In this document: positions 11,271 to 19,968 of the stretch, one piece after another
Layout: each line of letters starts with the position of its first letter
How positions within the stretch are numbered: position 1 is the first letter of the stretch
DNA from: JANMCE01 sp963791625
Lineage (GTDB): Bacteria; Actinomycetota; Acidimicrobiia; Acidimicrobiales; Ilumatobacteraceae
NCBI GenBank assembly: GCA_963791625.1
Contig: CAWBTA010000006.1
Coordinates: 1,984,001-2,048,000, forward strand
Length of the DNA: 64,000 bases
Direction: 5' to 3'
Program-made: the position numbers and the translations under genes
Notes under the pieces: model-generated
What the model was told of the DNA's origin: nothing
Seen by the model: only the letters and a program-made list of their open reading frames with translations
The model's database searches: none

Positions 11271-12281
11271 GTGCAAAGCATTCACGACCTGCCCACCCCG
11301 TCCCTCATCGTGGATGCCGATGCGCTCGAACACAACCTCGCCACCATGGCCGCGCTGCGTCCGGGCTCGCTGTTGCGGCCTCACGTGAAGGCTCATAAGT
11401 GCACAACGCTTGCGGCAGAACAGATGCGTCACGGCCACCGCTCGTTCACGTGTGCCACGCCACGAGAGGTGCTCGGCATGGTGGAAGCGGGCCTCGGCCA
11501 CGACCTGTTGCTCGCCAATGAGTCGGTGAATCCGTGGCGACTGGCCGCCATGGCGTTTGTGCAGGGTGAGGCGCGCATCACCATCGCGGTCGACTCCGAG
11601 GCAACGATCGACGCCGCTGTCACGGCAGGCATTCGTGAGGTGCTGATCGATGTGAACATCGGGCTCCCCCGATGTGGTTGCCCGCCCGACGAAGCCGCTC
11701 GGCTGGCCGACTACGCCCGGGCGAAGGGCCTGACGGTGCGGGGGGTGATGGGTTACGAGGGACATCTCATGATGGAAATGGACCCCGAAGTGCAGAAGGC
11801 AAAGGTCGATGCTGCAGTCGATCTTCTGATGGCCGCTCATGCCGCGGTGGGAGGTGAGTTGGTGAGCTCGGGCGGCACCGGCACCTATCACCTGCACGAC
11901 CGTGTCGATGAGGTGCAGGCGGGCAGCTACGCGTTAATGGACACGCAGTACATGACCCGCGATCAGCCCTTCCGACAGGCGCTTCAGCTGTGGGCGACGG
12001 TGATTGCGGTGACGCCCGATTGGGCGGTGTGTGATGCCGGCCTGAAGTCACTCGCCATGGATCACGGCAAACCGACCATTGCCGATGCTGCGGTCTGGTT
12101 CTGCTCGGACGAACACGTCACCTTCGCCCCGTCCGGCGGAACGGGACCGTTGCGGGTCGGCCAAGGCATAGCGGTGACCCCGGCGCATGTCGACCCCACC
12201 GTGGCGATGCACGAGTTCCTGCATATCGTCCGTGGCGAGGACGTCATCGATTCATGGCCGATCGACCTACGCGGCTGGTGA
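11271..12281 (+). CDS. PLP-dependent D-threonine aldolase-like / alanine-racemase-fold enzyme
   Basis: 336 aa from the GTG at 11271. The start 'VQSIHDLPTPSLIVD' is typical: the family opens with LxTPxLxxD, then LRPHVKAHKC supplies the PLP lysine. Later MGYEGHLM, SSGGTGTYH and a metal-site-like C-terminal H/D cluster ('EFLHIVRGEDVIDSW') fit the type III D-threonine aldolase / D-serine dehydratase family. The reaction expected is retro-aldol cleavage of D-3-hydroxy-amino acids, with exact substrate unknown. A longer start at 11232 lacks family similarity. Confidence 0.82.
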   Translation: MQSIHDLPTPSLIVDADALEHNLATMAALRPGSLLRPHVKAHKCTTLAAEQMRHGHRSFTCATPREVLGMVEAGLGHDLLLANESVNPWRLAAMAFVQGEARITIAVDSEATIDAAVTAGIREVLIDVNIGLPRCGCPPDEAARLADYARAKGLTVRGVMGYEGHLMMEMDPEVQKAKVDAAVDLLMAAHAAVGGELVSSGGTGTYHLHDRVDEVQAGSYALMDTQYMTRDQPFRQALQLWATVIAVTPDWAVCDAGLKSLAMDHGKPTIADAAVWFCSDEHVTFAPSGGTGPLRVGQGIAVTPAHVDPTVAMHEFLHIVRGEDVIDSWPIDLRGW

Positions 12282-12315
12282 CAATTGGTCAGCACAGTCG
12301 GCCAGACTGTTGGTG

Positions 12316-13284
12316 ATGACCACGAAGCAATCCGGCTGGCGGATCATGCTCAGCCTGATCGGCTGGATGGTGGTGGCCTATCCCGCGTGGTTGGCCGTCA
12401 GCGAATGGCTGGGTGCCTCGACGCCTCGCATCACCGCGTGGGGCCAGACCTTTCTGCACTGGTTCATCATCCCGACCGGCATCCTCGGCTTCGTCGCCAC
12501 GCGGGTGCGCTTGCGGGCGCTGGCGGTGGTGGCCCTGCTCACCACGCTGTCGCTCTCGCTCACGACCTTCCTCGTCATGCGGCCCTACCCGATCCCGACC
12601 GCCAAGCCCGGCGATGAGCGACTCACCGTCGCGTTCGCGAACGTCTACAACAACAACACGCTGACAACCGCCATCACCGACTCGCTCATGGCGTCAGACG
12701 CAGACGTGATCGCCATTGCAGAGCTGACGCCTCCCGTTTTTCGCGCCATGAACGCCCTCAGCACATCGACCAACCATCCGTACCAAGCCGGCGAGGCCGA
12801 TCGACGCGCCGAGGGCATCGCTATCTGGTCGCGCTACCCCATCACCCGTACCGAGAACCGACGCGCCGGGCACAATGCGCTTCTCGTGACGCTCGATGTC
12901 CATGGGAAATCAGTGCAGCTTTTCGCTGTCCACCCGTTCAACAACGGCATCGGTATTCCCAACTCCGACTGGGAACGAAGCGCCGATGAGGTCGCTCGCC
13001 AGTCCGATGCGATCACCGGGCCGACCATCGTTTTCGGCGATTTCAACGCCACCCTCGCGCACCCGCCGTTGCAACAGATGCAAGACAACGGCTACCGCGA
13101 AGTACACAGTTGGCTCGGGCACGGACTGTCCCCCTCATGGCCGACGGATCGGTTCTTCCCGCCGCTGTTCCGCATCGATCATGCCTTTGTGCGCGGCGCC
13201 GTGGCCCCGCTGGCGGTGAAGGAGCTGCCGATACCGGGTAGCGATCATCGCGGCTTCGTGGCCACGTACCTTCTCACCGGCTGA
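12316..13284 (+). CDS. Membrane-anchored endonuclease/exonuclease/phosphatase-family protein
   Basis: 322 aa. Three hydrophobic segments in the first 95 residues ('IMLSLIGWMVVAYPAWLAV', 'WFIIPTGILGFV', 'ALAVVALLTTLSLSLTTFLV') precede an EEP-fold domain. That domain has VAFANVYNNN, AIAEL, VHPFNN, VFGDFNATL and a terminal GSDHRGFVATYL, which supply the Asn, Glu, His, Asp/Asn and Asp-His catalytic set. This layout matches actinobacterial membrane EEP proteins that act outside the cytoplasm on nucleic acid or phosphoester substrates. Its end overlaps rdgB convergently. Confidence 0.82.
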   Translation: MTTKQSGWRIMLSLIGWMVVAYPAWLAVSEWLGASTPRITAWGQTFLHWFIIPTGILGFVATRVRLRALAVVALLTTLSLSLTTFLVMRPYPIPTAKPGDERLTVAFANVYNNNTLTTAITDSLMASDADVIAIAELTPPVFRAMNALSTSTNHPYQAGEADRRAEGIAIWSRYPITRTENRRAGHNALLVTLDVHGKSVQLFAVHPFNNGIGIPNSDWERSADEVARQSDAITGPTIVFGDFNATLAHPPLQQMQDNGYREVHSWLGHGLSPSWPTDRFFPPLFRIDHAFVRGAVAPLAVKELPIPGSDHRGFVATYLLTG

Positions 13285-13855
13285 GCGCGGTGAGCAGTGC
13301 CCGGAAGGCCCGGCCCCGGTGACTCATGTCGTGCTTTTCGTCCTCGTCCATGGCGGAGAATGTGCGGCCACCGCCTTCCACCGGGATGAACAGCGGGTCA
13401 TAACCGAAGCCGCGGCCAGCCCGCTCCTCCTCGGCGATGAAACCGTGGCACACACCCTGAACGGCCAGTTCGTGACCATCGGGATACGCCACCAACACCA
13501 CGGTCCGGAAGCTGGCCGTGCGCTGCTGCAGCGGCACGCCTTCAAGCGCATGGAGCATCTTCGCCCGATTGTCGGCGTAGCTGGCGTCGGGTCCGGCGAA
13601 GTAGGCCGTTTCCACGCCGGGCTCGCCACCGAGCGCATCGACGAACAGGCCGGTGTCATCGGCGACCGATGGTAGACCGGTGGCCGCGCAGATTGCCTGA
13701 GCCTTCAGTCGCGCGTTCCCGATCAAACTGGTTGCATCCTCAACTACTTCGGGAACATCGCCTGGGCGGGGCAGCAGTTCAACGGCGCCGTTCAGAATGA
13801 TTTGTATCTCGGCCACCTTGTCGGGGTTGGCCGATGCACACACCAGTCGCATCAT
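13274..13855 (-). CDS. rdgB: XTP/dITP pyrophosphatase (RdgB/HAM1)
   Basis: 193 aa, normal family length. 'LVCASANPDKVAEIQIIL' is the N-terminal substrate loop (the usual SxNxxK is AxNPDK here). ADDTGLFVDALGGEPGV is the metal/substrate motif, followed by GRGFGYDPLFIP and SHRGRAF. It hydrolyses non-canonical purine triphosphates (ITP, XTP) to clean the nucleotide pool. The start (ATGATG) overlaps the stop of rph, the common rph-rdgB operon arrangement. Confidence 0.95.
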   Translation of the reverse strand: MMRLVCASANPDKVAEIQIILNGAVELLPRPGDVPEVVEDATSLIGNARLKAQAICAATGLPSVADDTGLFVDALGGEPGVETAYFAGPDASYADNRAKMLHALEGVPLQQRTASFRTVVLVAYPDGHELAVQGVCHGFIAEEERAGRGFGYDPLFIPVEGGGRTFSAMDEDEKHDMSHRGRAFRALLTALSR

Positions 13856-14603
13856 CGTTTGGCGGGCGGGACTGCGATCATCTCGGTCTGCAAGGCAAAG
13901 ATCTCGGCCAGCCCACCCTCGGCCAGACCGAGCAGTGCGTCGAGTTCACCGCGACTGAACGGCGCCCCCTCAGCGGTGCCCTGCACTTCGACAAAGTTCG
14001 ACTCGGTGCCACCGAACGGCCGCACCATCACGACGTTCATGTCGGTCTGGGCCTTCACATCTTCCACGTACGGAAGATCGAGCCGGGGCTCGCCGTCGAT
14101 GACGCCGACGCTGATGGCCGCACACAAAGAGTGAAGCGGATGCTTGGGAATCTTGTTGGCCATGCACGACGCGGGTGAGGGCGTCATGCAGTGCGAGATA
14201 GCCGCCGCAGATCGCGGCAGTACGGGTGCCACCATCGGCCTGCAACACGTCACAGTCAACAATGACCTGACGCTCACCGAGGGCCTTCATGTCGCACACG
14301 CCCCGTAAGGCGCCGGCCGATCAATCGTTGGATCTCAATGGTGCGGCCCTGCTGCTTGCCCTTTGCCGCTTCACGACCGACACGCTCGGGTGATGAGCCC
14401 GGAAGCATCGAGTATTCGGCCGTCACCCAGCCCTTTCCCTTGCCTTTCATCCAGCGCGGGACGTCCTCATCGATGCTGGCGGTGCACAGGACACGAGTCT
14501 TCCCGAACGAGACCAGGATGCTGCCGGCGGCCATTTCGGTGTAGTCACGCTCGAAGGTGATGGGTCGCAGTTCGTTGGTTTGGCGTCCGTCGGGGCGGGG
14601 CAT
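13852..14603 (-). pseudogene. rph: Ribonuclease PH, two apparent +1 frameshifts
   Basis: Three consecutive segments in three frames add up to a whole RNase PH. First comes RPDGRQTNELRPITFERDYT through WMKGKGKGWVTAEYSMLPGS and GRTIEIQRLIGR. Then VCDMKALGERQVIVDCDV with LQADGGTRTAAICGGYLAL. Last is IPKHPLHSLCAAISVGVIDG to DMNVVM and EVQGTAEGAPFSR. One extra base near 14309-14312 and one near 14164 separate them. RNase PH trims tRNA 3' ends by phosphorolysis. All core motifs survive, so residual assembly errors are more likely than decay. Confidence 0.85.
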
Positions 14604-14711
14604 TCAGACTCCTCAGATGGGACGGCTGCCACACGGCGAGACCGGACGCAGTGACTGCAGTCGCCCTACGATATTCGATATGCCGCGTCAGCCACTGGTT
14701 CCGATTCTCCT

Positions 14712-16039
14712 GTGACGTACACGCGCGAGTCATTCTCGGCCTTCCGCGTGCTGCCCTGGACCGTTGACGGCGAGACCCTGACGCTGCGGTATTCCCTCGA
14801 CGACGGCATCGAATTTGTCGAGACCTTCGGCTTCCCGACGGCCATTGAGGTCACTCGACCTGGCGTTCTGGCTGCCATCGATCTGCTCGCCGCGGTTGCC
14901 GGCGTGAGCTATTTCAAAGTCGCCAGTCCACATCGCATCATGCTTGAAGGCGAACCGCTGACGGATGACGGTTTGCAGCTTGCTGCGCCGACTTTACGAC
15001 GACGGCCTGCGTGAGTACGCCTATCGCAACGAACTGCCGGTTCCGTTTGAAACCACTCTGGAGAATGCGGGCAGCGAGCGGCCGGTGACACTACCGACGC
15101 GACCAAAGCCTTTCCGCGGCAGCATCCTGCTACCCGATGGGCGGTGGACGAGACTCCGGCCTGCTCGCCAGCCTATTACGCCACCGTGACCCCACGTTGA
15201 TGAGCGTCGGCGAGAACAGCTACGTGGCTCGCCTTGCCTTCGAGCTGCAACTGCGCTACTTCGTGGTCACCCGCACGATCTCGCCCAACATCGCCGAGCT
15301 CAACAAGGGCGAAGCGATGAACGGCCACGTCCCGGTGACCGCCATCAATTCGTTGGTATCCATCGTGGCCGCGCTGCTCACCGATCACGACACCGTTGCC
15401 ATGGCGAACGAATCCTCCGCGTCCAGCCCCACCATCACCCTTCGAAGTGGTTGCACAATCAACCATCAGTTCAGCAAGTCATTTGAGGTGGAACTCTTGC
15501 TGAACGCAGCCCTCAAGGCAGCGAAGATTCCCGTCGACTACTTCTCGGCCGTGCGCCCGTACGGTGAGTTGGCCATCGCCAAGGCCTTTGCCACCAAGCC
15601 TGAGCTCTTCCCGCTCATCATGAGTTGCAACCGGGCCTTCGTTCGCGACCCTGCCCAACGCAGTAATGGTTGGTGCGGTCGGTGCGCGAAGTGTCGGTTC
15701 GTCTTTCTGACCCTCGCACCGTTCACCACACCTAAAGAACTCAAAGCCATGTTCGGACGTGACCTGCTCAACTCCGCCGACGGGTGGGACGCAGCCGGGT
15801 TTGCCGCGCTGCTGCTCGAGGATCGCCCCTTCGATTGCGTGGGGGAAGTGTCTGAAGTCCGCCTGGCCATTGGATTGTTGGCGGAATCGCCCGAATGGAG
15901 CAACCACCCGGGGGTGCAGTCACTGGAGAAACTCGTTCCACCCCTCGACAGGGTGAAGTTGGCCCAATCTTTGGCGCCCAAGCCGGAACACAACGTGCCC
16001 GCCGCGATCTTGGCTGACATCGCTCCCGCCTTCACATGA
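14712..16039 (+). pseudogene. murL: MurL-like UDP-MurNAc-L-Ala-L-Glu epimerase, two apparent +1 frameshifts
   Basis: Starting at the GTG at 14712, 'ESFSAFRVLPWTVDGETLTL' begins a MurL-like N-terminal domain. After an extra base near 14981-14989 the text continues RLYDDGLREYAYRNELPVPF. After another near 15136 it reads MGGGRDSGLLASLL, the P-loop-like GGGKDS site. The C-terminal half carries WCGRCAKCRFVFLTLAPF. MurL epimerises the L-Glu of the UDP-MurNAc dipeptide to D-Glu, replacing MurI/MurD. The 4-bp ATGA overlap with a MurD2-like ligase strongly supports the assignment. Family call is from memory of MurL features, not a search. Confidence 0.75.
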
Positions 16040-17370
16040 GCCGATGGGGATTGCGCGATCTGGTCGATCGACGCCTGGTGGTATGGGGCGCCGGCCTTGA
16101 CGGCGCGGCGACCATTGCCCATCTGTTGAGTCGCAACGACATCTGCCTCGTGGTCGATGACCCCGACACGAACGGTCCCGCTCAGGAACTCGCGGGCTCG
16201 TTTGGTGTATCTCTTTCCTCGCCTTTGGCAGCGGTGTTGTCTTCCGCTGACCTGATCATCCGCGCTCCTGGTGTCTCGCGATATCGACCTGAGCTGGTTG
16301 GTCTGCCCTCGTCCAACCTCGCCGCGCTTTGGATGGCCGATGATCACGCTGGGACCATCATCGGTGTGACGGGGACGAAGGGGAAGAGCACCACCTCGCA
16401 CCTCACCGCGTTACTGCTGCGGGCCGATGGTCAGGTGGCCAACCTCGGGGGAAACATCGGGGTGCCAGTACTCGAACTCGATGAGGCGGCCTCGTTCCAT
16501 GTCGTGGAGATTTCGAGCTACATGGCCGCCGACATGCAACGGTCACCCGATGTCGGCGTGCTGACCAACCTCGGTGAAGACCACCTCACCTGGCACGGCT
16601 CAGTCGAGCGTTATCACGCCGACAAACTCAACCTCTTCGCCCATGATCGCCTCCGTCGGCTCATCGTGTCCGGTGCCGATGAGCCCGCGGTCACCGCCAC
16701 CCGTGGATTCTCGAACCGATTGTTGAGCGGCACCGCCGGATGGATCGTGGGCGAGTCATCGGTGTCGCATGCCGGCCATGAACGCACGGTCGATTTGTCG
16801 GGCACACCGCTGGCTCGCAACCACTTCGCGCTCGACCTGTGTGCGGCGTTGACCGCGGTGGAACACGCGTCGGGGTCGGTGCCGTCGCTGGCGGCGATCG
16901 AGAGCGTGGTCGACAACTACACCACGCTGCCTTCCCGCCTAGAGCCGGTCGCCACCATTGACGGCGCGGAGTACATCGACGACGCCCTCGCCAGCAATCC
17001 GTTCGGCGCATGCGCGGCTCTGGCCGCGTACCCCGACCGCCCGGTCGTCATCCTGCTCGGCGGCCAAGATCGCGGCGTCGATCTCGCGCCGCTGATCGCG
17101 GTCATCCAAGAACGACGCGCGCCGATCTCACTTGTGCTGTTCTCCCAAACCCGTGACCGCATGGCCGCCGCGTTCAGCGACGCGGGCGTTGCGTTCGAGC
17201 GCTACGAAGGCGACGACCTCGACGGCCCCGTTCGCCTCGCCCACCAGTTGGCCAGCCCCGGCACCGTCGTACTGTTCTCCCCCGCCGTGCCTACCCCCAC
17301 CTCGATGGGCACCTACGCCGACCGAAGCCGACTCTTCAAAGCCGCTGTCGCCTCACTGGCTCGGGCCTGA
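16036..17370 (+). CDS. murD2: MurD2-like UDP-N-acetylmuramoyl-L-alanine--L-glutamate ligase
   Basis: 444 aa Mur-ligase architecture. An N-terminal Rossmann-like domain (LVVWGAGLDGAATIAHLL) is followed by the ATP-binding GVTGTKGKSTTSHL, NLGGNIGVP, the conserved His-containing NLGEDHLTWHGSVERYHADK, and a C-terminal domain with ILLGGQDRGVDL and SPAVPTPTSMGTYADR. In the MurD2-MurL pathway this enzyme adds L-Glu to UDP-MurNAc-L-Ala, after which MurL epimerises it. Overlap with murL by 4 bp indicates co-translation. An ordinary MurD elsewhere in the genome cannot be excluded. Confidence 0.8.
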   Translation: MSRWGLRDLVDRRLVVWGAGLDGAATIAHLLSRNDICLVVDDPDTNGPAQELAGSFGVSLSSPLAAVLSSADLIIRAPGVSRYRPELVGLPSSNLAALWMADDHAGTIIGVTGTKGKSTTSHLTALLLRADGQVANLGGNIGVPVLELDEAASFHVVEISSYMAADMQRSPDVGVLTNLGEDHLTWHGSVERYHADKLNLFAHDRLRRLIVSGADEPAVTATRGFSNRLLSGTAGWIVGESSVSHAGHERTVDLSGTPLARNHFALDLCAALTAVEHASGSVPSLAAIESVVDNYTTLPSRLEPVATIDGAEYIDDALASNPFGACAALAAYPDRPVVILLGGQDRGVDLAPLIAVIQERRAPISLVLFSQTRDRMAAAFSDAGVAFERYEGDDLDGPVRLAHQLASPGTVVLFSPAVPTPTSMGTYADRSRLFKAAVASLARA

Positions 17371-17485
17371 GCCGGCGTCGACGCAGGCGAGTGCGTCCGC
17401 GGACGCGCAGTATGCGTACTCAGTGAGACGGAGGGCAGGCCAACTCGACGATGAGGCCGGCATCCGGTTCCTTGTCGCGAGTGCA

Positions 17486-17561
17486 TCAGCCTTATCGCTG
17501 CACTGCAATGCACCGCTTCGCAGCGGCTTTGTGGTGCACTCGGATGCAGCGATAAGGCTGA
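17486..17561. repeat. Long perfect inverted repeat between convergent genes
   Basis: TCAGCCTTATCGCTGCA (17486-17502) is matched exactly by its reverse complement at 17545-17561. A shorter inner stem, TGCACC/GGTGCA (17509-17514 / 17533-17538), lies inside. It sits in the 17371-17611 gap between murD2 and the lipoprotein gene. It may be a bidirectional terminator or a small palindromic repeat unit. A separate GCGTCCGCGGACGC palindrome occurs at 17393-17406 and again inside the lipoprotein gene at 17856-17869. Confidence 0.6.
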
Positions 17562-17611
17562 CGAGGCGGAGACTGTTTCCCGGCCGCGTCGCCAGACACG
17601 AACGAAGGCCG

Positions 17612-17965
17612 TTAACCGGGCTGAGGCTCCAGCTTGCCGTCCGCCAGAGCAAACGCCGCCTGATAGCAGCGCGGCGAACACTTGGGTCCGTTCGGCTGCA
17701 GCTTCTCGAAGGTGATCAGGCCCTCATAACGAAGACCGTCGACCATCAGAACGTGCTTCGAGTACCGCTCGTGAACATCGTCGAGGGGGGCGAATCGACC
17801 GCGAGCGCCGCCGCCGCTAGCGAGGGCCGTGCACACGTCGTCGAGGCACACCTGCGCGTCCGCGGACGCGCCAATGATGTAAACGCCGCTCACGCATCCC
17901 ACGAGCGTGCAATCTTGCGTGGAGCACCCACTCAGCAGTACCAGCGCCAGCAGCGCGTGGCGCAT
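17612..17965 (-). CDS. Small Cys-rich lipoprotein, unknown function
   Basis: 117 aa from the ATG at 17965, which overlaps the cysM stop (TAATG). The signal peptide is short, MRHALLALVLLSGC, with an LSGC lipobox. The mature part holds several more cysteines (QDC, VGC, QVC, DVC, PKC, PRC), suggesting disulfides outside the membrane. 'DGLRYEGLITFEKLQPNGPK' hints at a beta-rich fold. I do not recognise a family. Close linkage to cysM suggests co-transcription but not function. Confidence 0.6.
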   Translation of the reverse strand: MRHALLALVLLSGCSTQDCTLVGCVSGVYIIGASADAQVCLDDVCTALASGGGARGRFAPLDDVHERYSKHVLMVDGLRYEGLITFEKLQPNGPKCSPRCYQAAFALADGKLEPQPG

Positions 17966-18915
17966 TAGAAGTAGATGATCTGCTCGGCTTTGGCTTCGGC
18001 GGCGTCGAGGTCGTCGGTGTAGGCGCCGGTGGACAGGTACTTCCAGCCGCCATCGCACACGATGAACACGATGACACCCTCATCAATCTCGCTGGCCACC
18101 TTCGCGGCTCCGGCCATGGCCGCACCCGCTGAGATACCGGCGAAGATGCCGCACTCGGCCACGAGACGGCGGGTCCATTCCAGCGACTCACGCGGGCGCA
18201 CCACGCGTTTGCGGTCGAGCAATTCGAGGCCGTGCCAGTTGTCGAAGATGGGCGGCACGTAGCCCTCGTCGAGGTTGCGCAGACCTTCAACGCGCTCGCC
18301 GAGCGGCGGCTCGATGGAAATGAGCTTGACGCTCGGCTTCACTTCTTTCAGGTACTTGCCGACGCCCATCAGCGTGCCCGACGTGCCGAGGCCGGCCACG
18401 AAGTGGGTGATCTCGGGGCAGTCTCGCCAGATCTCGGGGCCGGTGCCCTCGTAGTGAGCCATGGGGTTGGCATCATTCGCATACTGGTAGAGGAACGCCC
18501 ATTCCGGATGCTCGTCGGCCATGACCTTGGCCCGGGCGACCGCTCCGTTGGAGCCTTCGCCGCCGGGCGTCAAAATGACTTCGGCACCGAATACCTCAAG
18601 CATCTGACGACGCTCGATAGAGACGCTCTCCGGCATGAGAATCTTTATCGGGTAACCCCGGAGCCGCGCAATGGCCGCCATCGCAATGCCGGTGTTGCCC
18701 GACGACGGCTCGATGATGGTCTGACCGGGCTGGAGGCGACCGTCTTTTTCGGCGGTCTCGATCATCGACTTTGCGATGCGGTCCTTCACCGATCCGAACG
18801 GGTTCTGCATCTCCATTTTGCCGAGAATGCGTACGTTCGAGTTGGGTGAAATGTTGCTGACATCCACGAGCGGGGTGTTCCCGATCATGTCCAAGACGTT
18901 TTCGTAGATGGGCAT
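17965..18915 (-). CDS. cysM: CysM-type cysteine synthase (sulfur-carrier-dependent)
   Basis: 316 aa fold-type II PLP enzyme. K44 in NPFGSVKDR binds PLP, EPSSGNTGIA is the substrate loop, and GLGTSGTLMG is the phosphate-binding loop. Its C-terminus (CDGGWKYLSTGAYTDDL) and 'LYQYANDANPMAHYEGTGPE' resemble mycobacterial CysM (O-phosphoserine sulfhydrylase using CysO thiocarboxylate) more than CysK. That is from remembered sequence, not alignment. The Mec+-like peptidase gene just upstream supports this. GGAGG precedes the ATG. Confidence 0.88.
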   Translation of the reverse strand: MPIYENVLDMIGNTPLVDVSNISPNSNVRILGKMEMQNPFGSVKDRIAKSMIETAEKDGRLQPGQTIIEPSSGNTGIAMAAIARLRGYPIKILMPESVSIERRQMLEVFGAEVILTPGGEGSNGAVARAKVMADEHPEWAFLYQYANDANPMAHYEGTGPEIWRDCPEITHFVAGLGTSGTLMGVGKYLKEVKPSVKLISIEPPLGERVEGLRNLDEGYVPPIFDNWHGLELLDRKRVVRPRESLEWTRRLVAECGIFAGISAGAAMAGAAKVASEIDEGVIVFIVCDGGWKYLSTGAYTDDLDAAEAKAEQIIYF

Positions 18916-18945
18916 AACGCCTCCAAGGCCACTAATCCCGAGTTC

Positions 18946-18961
18946 TCTGATCAGAATTGTA
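18946..18961 (-). promoter_or_regulatory. Candidate cysM promoter -10 with overlapping palindrome
   Basis: On the minus strand TACAAT (18961-18956) makes a good -10 element about 40 bp upstream of the cysM ATG. Immediately downstream lies the perfect palindrome TCTGATCAGA (18946-18955), at the expected transcription start, a position suited to a repressor. No clear -35 is visible and the regulator is unknown. Confidence 0.4.
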
Positions 18962-19001
18962 GCGAACTCAACCCCAAACCGCCCCCTCGTGGTCCGGACA
19001 T

Positions 19002-19406
19002 TTAGCGCAGCAGGGTGACGGGTACTTCTTCCACGGTTCCGTCCACCAGGTGGTAGCTCCGCACGACGGGGGCGTCTCGCTTGAGGCTGACGATCAGGTA
19101 GTGCCAGGTGGGGTCGGGGGCTTGGTTGATATCGGTGGGGCTCGGGTAGGCCTCGGTGTGGGTGTGGCTGTGCATGACACCGATGATTTCCAGACCCTGA
19201 TCCTCCGCGTCACGTTCGGCTCGCAGGTGTTCCCGTCCGTCGATCGAGTACACCTTGGCCGACGCGGAAACGTTGGTGCACGGGTAGAACAGGGTGACAT
19301 CACCCGTTGCTGGGTCGCCGCCCATCAGGCCGCACGCCTCCAATGGATACTGGTCGTAGGCGAGGGCCACCATGCGGGCATGCACGTCGGGTGTGATTCG
19401 GATCAT
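19002..19406 (-). CDS. mec: JAMM/Mov34 metallopeptidase, Mec+-like (CysO-cysteine peptidase)
   Basis: 134 aa from the ATG at 19406. The complete JAMM zinc motif is present: E23, then H79-S-H81, S89 and D92 (MHSHTHTEAYPSPTD). Single-domain bacterial JAMM proteins next to cysM are the Mec+ group, which releases cysteine from the C-terminus of the CysO carrier after CysM has loaded it. It lies upstream of cysM on the same strand with an 86-bp gap. The 36-bp divergent spacer to smpB leaves room only for a short leader. Confidence 0.85.
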   Translation of the reverse strand: MIRITPDVHARMVALAYDQYPLEACGLMGGDPATGDVTLFYPCTNVSASAKVYSIDGREHLRAERDAEDQGLEIIGVMHSHTHTEAYPSPTDINQAPDPTWHYLIVSLKRDAPVVRSYHLVDGTVEEVPVTLLR

Positions 19407-19442
19407 CGGGACGCGAACGTACCCGATACATTGAACAGCGTT

Positions 19443-19925
19443 ATGGCCTCCCCCACCACCAAGCCGGTCGCATCCAATCGAAAGGCGCGTCACGACTTCA
19501 CCATTCTCGATGTGTTCGAGGCGGGCATGGTTCTCATGGGGTCCGAGGTCAAGAGCCTGCGCGACGGTCACATCCAGTTGGTGGACGCCTACGCGCGCAT
19601 CGAGGGCCGCGGCGAGGTGTGGCTCGACGGCGTCAACATCGCCCCGTACTCACGAGCCCACGGGTTCGGCGCACACAGCCCTGACCGCCGCCGCCGGCTC
19701 CTCTTACACAAGAGCGAGATCGAGCGTTTGCGCCACCGGATGAACGTCGAACGCCTCACCCTGGTGCCGCTGTCGATCTACTTCAAGGACGGTCGAGCCA
19801 AGGTAGAACTCGCCCTCTGCAAGGGCAAGACCAAGGGTGACAAACGCCAGTCGATGGCCGAGCGTGATTCGAAGGCCGAGATGGCCAAAGCCATGGGCCG
19901 CCAACGCAAAGGCATGACCGGGTAA
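19443..19925 (+). CDS. smpB: SsrA-binding protein SmpB
   Basis: 160 aa. Family hallmarks are NRKARHDF, 'GMVLMGSEVKSLRDGHIQLV', 'DAYARI..GEVWLDGVNIAP', LLLHKSEIERL, LTLVPLSIYFKDGRAKVELALCKGK and a basic C-terminal tail (RDSKAEMAKAMGRQRKG). SmpB binds tmRNA and delivers it to stalled ribosomes. Its RNA partner, ssrA, lies about 5 kb downstream in this window. The ATG at 19443 is the only start consistent with the family N-terminus. Confidence 0.96.
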   Translation: MASPTTKPVASNRKARHDFTILDVFEAGMVLMGSEVKSLRDGHIQLVDAYARIEGRGEVWLDGVNIAPYSRAHGFGAHSPDRRRRLLLHKSEIERLRHRMNVERLTLVPLSIYFKDGRAKVELALCKGKTKGDKRQSMAERDSKAEMAKAMGRQRKGMTG

Positions 19926-19968
19926 CACCCGACGCCGACGCACAGACGATCGGTGCAAGAATCGCGGC

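Noticed and set aside
17393..17869. Repeated GCGTCCGCGGACGC palindrome as a ParB- or replication-type site
   Set aside because: There are only two copies, one of them inside a coding region, and it does not match the parS consensus as I know it.
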